A stretch of DNA of 10,000 nucleotides from Rheinheimera sp. (GTDB lineage Bacteria; Pseudomonadota; Gammaproteobacteria; Enterobacterales; Alteromonadaceae): contig NZ_JAIWOI010000325.1 in assembly GCF_020217005.1 (NCBI RefSeq), positions 1 to 10,000 of the forward strand, read 5' to 3'. Positions 6,251 to 10,000 of this stretch are shown here, in pieces. Position 1 is the stretch's first letter; each line of letters opens with the position of its first letter. The notes beneath the pieces are model-generated. The model was given only the letters and a program-made list of their open reading frames with translations. It had not been told where the DNA came from and did not search any database. Position numbers and translations under genes: made by a program.

Positions 6251-7522
6251 ATGAATAAAACACACTTAACTCAGCATAAATTTGCCGATTTCGCATTGGC
6301 TCCACAGGTTCTTGCCGCTTTGTCCGCGCAAGGTTATGACCATTGTACCCCAATCCAGGCTCAATGTTTGCCTCTTGCGTTAGCTGGCAAAGACATTGCG
6401 GGCCAGGCACAAACAGGTACAGGTAAAACTCTTGCCTTTCTGACGGCAACTTTCCATCATTTGTTAACCCATGAGCCAAAGGCTAAAGGGCAACCTCGTG
6501 CCATCATTATGGCTCCTACGCGCGAACTGGCTGTTCAGATCCATCATGACGCTCAGGCTCTGGCCAAAACATCGGGCTTAAAGCTTGCTCTGATTTATGG
6601 GGGCGAGGGTTATGATTCTCAACGCCAATTGCTGGAACAAGGCGCAGATATTTTAATTGGTACCACTGGCCGTTTAATTGATTACTTAAAACAAGGCCTG
6701 TACGACCTGTCACAAATTCAGGTGGTGGTGCTGGATGAAGCCGACCGTATGTTCGATTTAGGCTTTATCAAAGATATCCGTTTTATGTTCCGTCGTATGC
6801 CTCCTGTGACTGAACGTTTGAGCTTATTATTCTCTGCCACTTTGTCCTACAAGGTGCAGGAACTGGCCTTTGAGCAGATGAACCAGCCCGTGCATATTCA
6901 TGTGGCGCCTGAACAAATGACCGGATCACGTATTTCTGAAGAATTGTTTTATCCGTCAGACGAACACAAAATGAAGTTGTTGCTGACGCTGATGGAAGAA
7001 GAATGGCCGGATAAAGCCATAGTTTTTGCCAACACCAAACACTGCTGTGAAGATATTCACGCCTGGTTGGAAGCCGATGGCCATCGTGTCGGTTTACTGA
7101 CAGGCGACGTGATCCAGAAAAAACGTTTACGTATTCTGGAGGATTTCACCAGTGGTAAACTGGATATTCTGGTGGCGACAGATGTTGCAGCCCGTGGTTT
7201 ACATATCCCTATGGTCAGTCATGTTTTTAACTATGACCTACCAGATGATTGTGAAGACTATGTACACCGTATTGGCCGTACTGGCCGTGCCGGTGAAAGT
7301 GGTAAAGCCATCAGTTTTGCCTGTGAGCGTTATGCGTTAAACCTGACGGCTATCGAAGACTATATCCGTCATGCTATCCCTGTTACTCAATACGATACTT
7401 CTGCGTTGCTGGAAGATTTGACTGTGCCCAAACCAAGGGTCAGACGTCGTCCGGGTCAGGCACGTAGCGGTGGACGACCTAATCAGAATGGGCCAAGAAA
7501 CCCACGTAGCCGCCCGCGTTAA
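6251..7522 (+). CDS. rhlB: ATP-dependent RNA helicase RhlB (DEAD-box)
   Basis: Unwinds structured RNA for the RNase E/PNPase degradosome in E. coli. The 423 residues compare with about 421. The Q motif region ends in TPIQ (33-36); motif I is AQTGTGKT (53-60), Ia PTRELA (89-94), II DEAD (162-165), III SAT (195-197), [11 protein letters not shown] (309-318) and [10 protein letters not shown] (339-346). The C-terminal tail from about 393 is basic and rich in R, P, G and N, as in RhlB, where it binds RNA. KTHLT near the start and DFAL at 13-16 match the E. coli N-terminus, which fixes the ATG even though no good ribosome binding site is seen. The neighbours trxA (divergent) and gppA (4 bp downstream) are those of E. 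coli rhlB, which separates it from RhlE, SrmB and DeaD. Confidence 0.97.
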   Translation: MNKTHLTQHKFADFALAPQVLAALSAQGYDHCTPIQAQCLPLALAGKDIAGQAQTGTGKTLAFLTATFHHLLTHEPKAKGQPRAIIMAPTRELAVQIHHDAQALAKTSGLKLALIYGGEGYDSQRQLLEQGADILIGTTGRLIDYLKQGLYDLSQIQVVVLDEADRMFDLGFIKDIRFMFRRMPPVTERLSLLFSATLSYKVQELAFEQMNQPVHIHVAPEQMTGSRISEELFYPSDEHKMKLLLTLMEEEWPDKAIVFANTKHCCEDIHAWLEADGHRVGLLTGDVIQKKRLRILEDFTSGKLDILVATDVAARGLHIPMVSHVFNYDLPDDCEDYVHRIGRTGRAGESGKAISFACERYALNLTAIEDYIRHAIPVTQYDTSALLEDLTVPKPRVRRRPGQARSGGRPNQNGPRNPRSRPR

Positions 7523-7526
7523 GTCT

Positions 7527-9032
7527 ATGGACGGCGCGGCTAAACCGACACAGCATAATGATATTTATGCTGTGATCGATCTCGGCTCCAATAGCTTTCA
7601 TATGTTAATGGTGAAAGTGGTTGGCGGCAGCGTTCAGGTCATTGGCCGGGTCAAGCGTAAAGTGCGTTTGGCCGCCGGTTTAAACGATAGTTTAGTACTC
7701 AGTAAACAAGCCATGACCCGGGGTTGGGAATGCCTGGCCTTGTTTGCTGAACGCCTGCAAGATATTCCCTCAGAAAATATTCGCATCGTAGGTACTGCTA
7801 CGCTGCGATTAGCTCGTAATGTCAAAACCTTTCTGGTTGAAGCTGAGGCTATTTTAGGTCAGCCGATAAAAGTTATTTCCGGTGAAGACGAAGCCCGTAT
7901 TATTTACTTAGGTGTGGCTCATACCTCGAATTGTGATTCGAACCGTCTGGTGATCGACATAGGCGGCGCTTCCACCGAAATAGTGGTAGGTCAGGGCTTC
8001 CAGCCGATTTTGTTGTCGAGCCTGAATATGGGCTGCGTGACTTTTCTGGAACGTTATTTTGAAAATAACGAATTAAGTGAAACCAACTTTAATGCCGCTA
8101 TTGCTGCAGCTGAACATGAAATTCTTACCATCAGCGATCAGTACCTGCAACAGGGCTGGCAAAATGCTGTAGGCGCATCCGGCACAGTGCAGGCCATGCA
8201 GGAGATTTTAGTAGGTCAGGGCAAAGATGAAGTTATTACGTTGCCGCGACTTGAAGCTATTATGCAGCAGGCTTTGGCTTGTGGTCATATGGACCAGTTA
8301 AACTTACCCGGCTTAGCTCAGGAACGTAAACAGGTATTCCCTTCTGGTTTAGCTATCTTAATAGCCCTGTTCCGTGTGCTGAATATCAGCGGCATGACCT
8401 TATCCGGTGGTGCTTTACGCGAAGGCGTGCTTTACAGTATGTTGCCGCAGTTGCAGCACCAGGATGTGCGTGCCCGCACTATGCAAAGTATGATGGTGCG
8501 CTATTACATCGACCAGCAGCATGCGGAGCGTGTCGCCGACATGGCTGCTACCTTAGCCAATCAGCTGCATCAGCAATGGAATTTATCCAGTTTTGAAGGT
8601 TTGGCCATGTTGCGCTCAGGCGCTTTGCTGCATGAGCTGGGCTTGTTGATTGAATACAAAAACCATCACCACCATGGGGCTTACATTATCAGTCATGCTG
8701 AGCTGCCAGGTTTTACCCGGGCGCAACAACAACTGCTGATGGCGCTGGTCTATAACCACAGGGCTGATATCAATAAAGAAATTCTGTCCAGACAAACCAT
8801 GACCTCAGTGTTATTGGCGGTGCGGTTAACGCGCCTATTACGACTTTCTGTGATTTTGTCGATGCGCCGTCGGCATGAAGTATTACCAGAAGTACAGATC
8901 ACAGCTCAAGCTGAGGCTTTGACATTGACCCTGCCTGCAGGCTGGTTGGATCATCACCCACTGATGCGGGCTGAACTTGAACAGGAAGTGGTGTACCAAC
9001 AACAAGCGGGCTGGCAGCTAAGTATTGAATAA
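7527..9032 (+). CDS. gppA: Guanosine-5'-triphosphate,3'-diphosphate pyrophosphatase (GppA/Ppx family)
   Basis: Hydrolyses pppGpp to ppGpp and can also act on polyphosphate, linking the stringent response to phosphate metabolism. With the start used here it has 501 residues (E. coli GppA 494). The actin-like N-terminal half shows the phosphate-1 motif AVIDLGSNSFH (15-25), VISGEDEA (116-123; E120 is the likely catalytic base) and the phosphate-2 motif DIGGASTE (144-151). GASGT and LSGGALREG follow. The C-terminal half is the HD-like region, with LLHELG and an unusual HHHHG. RKVRLAAGL and the position after rhlB favour GppA over Ppx, which normally sits by ppk. ATG 7527, four bases after the rhlB stop, is preferred by alignment; ATG 7488 and GTG 7470 are in-frame alternatives overlapping rhlB. 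The stop codon lies within the start of the palindrome that follows. Confidence 0.94.
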   Translation: MDGAAKPTQHNDIYAVIDLGSNSFHMLMVKVVGGSVQVIGRVKRKVRLAAGLNDSLVLSKQAMTRGWECLALFAERLQDIPSENIRIVGTATLRLARNVKTFLVEAEAILGQPIKVISGEDEARIIYLGVAHTSNCDSNRLVIDIGGASTEIVVGQGFQPILLSSLNMGCVTFLERYFENNELSETNFNAAIAAAEHEILTISDQYLQQGWQNAVGASGTVQAMQEILVGQGKDEVITLPRLEAIMQQALACGHMDQLNLPGLAQERKQVFPSGLAILIALFRVLNISGMTLSGGALREGVLYSMLPQLQHQDVRARTMQSMMVRYYIDQQHAERVADMAATLANQLHQQWNLSSFEGLAMLRSGALLHELGLLIEYKNHHHHGAYIISHAELPGFTRAQQQLLMALVYNHRADINKEILSRQTMTSVLLAVRLTRLLRLSVILSMRRRHEVLPEVQITAQAEALTLTLPAGWLDHHPLMRAELEQEVVYQQQAGWQLSIE

Positions 9033-9087
9033 AATGGGGTCAGATCACATTAGTTACGCATAACTAATGTGATCTGACCCCATTTTT
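9030..9087. repeat. Perfect 26-bp inverted repeat, REP/MITE-like, also a likely terminator
   Basis: 9031-9056 and 9061-9086 are exact reverse complements around the 4-nt centre CGCA, beginning with AAAATGGGGTCAGATC. The right arm ends in five T, and the left arm gives a T stretch when read on the minus strand, so it can terminate both gppA and hemB transcripts. The gppA stop codon TAA (9030-9032) lies at its edge. The TGGGGTCAGA start resembles palindromes I associate with REP-type elements mobilised by single-strand-acting tyrosine transposases; this family assignment is from memory. No transposase gene is in the window, so any movement would be in trans. Confidence 0.8.
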
Positions 9088-9102
9088 ATGACCCCATTTT
9101 TA
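9075..9102. repeat. 14-bp tandem duplication at the element's right end
   Basis: TGACCCCATTTTTA occurs twice with no gap (9075-9088 and 9089-9102). The first copy is the outer end of the right arm; the second is an extra end. It reads as a slippage duplication, or as the remnant of a second inserted copy. The second copy also adds a T-run just past the hemB stop (9110). Confidence 0.85.
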
Positions 9103-9109
9103 GATTTTA

Positions 9110-10000
<891 letters not shown>

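Noticed and set aside
6147..6479. N-terminal extension of the thioredoxin frame by 111 residues
   Set aside because: The extra part is antisense to rhlB and shows no domain; the family length and the GGAG site set the start at 6146.
8660..8690. Run of four histidines in GppA as a possible new metal site
   Set aside because: It falls in the HD-like C-terminal domain at a variable loop; a short His run alone does not support a metal-binding claim.

Overview
The window carries housekeeping genes of a gammaproteobacterium. RhlB, Rho, GppA, TrxA and the type II NADH dehydrogenase all read like close relatives of the E. coli proteins. The block gppA–rhlB / trxA–rho keeps the E. coli order and orientation. 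The HemB is of the Pseudomonas-like class without zinc cysteines, the cytidine deaminase is the short tetrameric form, and the composition is moderate in GC. Together these suggest a non-enteric, Alteromonadales-like lineage, possibly near Rheinheimera; the genus is an inference from remembered family resemblance and was not tested.

Layout, left to right. Bases 1-261 hold no convincing protein gene. They contain a long imperfect palindrome (24-122) and a second palindrome (211-239) that overlaps a candidate promoter. Then cdd and deoA form a two-gene pyrimidine (deoxy)nucleoside salvage operon on the plus strand, closed by a strong hairpin. An orphan periplasmic solute-binding-like protein (2127-3008) follows and meets ndh tail to tail, 3 bp apart. 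On the minus strand come trxA, rho and ndh, read in that order. Intrinsic terminators lie after trxA and after rho, the second ending only 16 nt before the ndh start. Divergent from trxA, on the plus strand, rhlB and gppA are 4 bp apart and probably translationally coupled. A perfect 26-bp inverted repeat, resembling a REP-type or miniature mobile element, overlaps the gppA stop codon and separates gppA from the convergent hemB, whose 5' end lies outside the window.

How the genes fit together. Cdd deaminates (deoxy)cytidine, and DeoA cleaves deoxyuridine and thymidine to base plus deoxyribose-1-phosphate. RhlB is the DEAD-box helicase of the RNA degradosome, Rho terminates transcription, and GppA converts pppGpp to ppGpp. 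The centre of the window is therefore an RNA-metabolism and stringent-response cluster with thioredoxin beside it. Ndh feeds electrons from NADH to quinone, and HemB makes porphobilinogen for haem.

No clearly new multi-gene system is visible. The signals most worth a second look are non-coding: the 24-122 structured element, the gppA-stop palindrome with its 14-bp tandem duplication, the C-rich rho leader, and the rho terminator placed against ndh.
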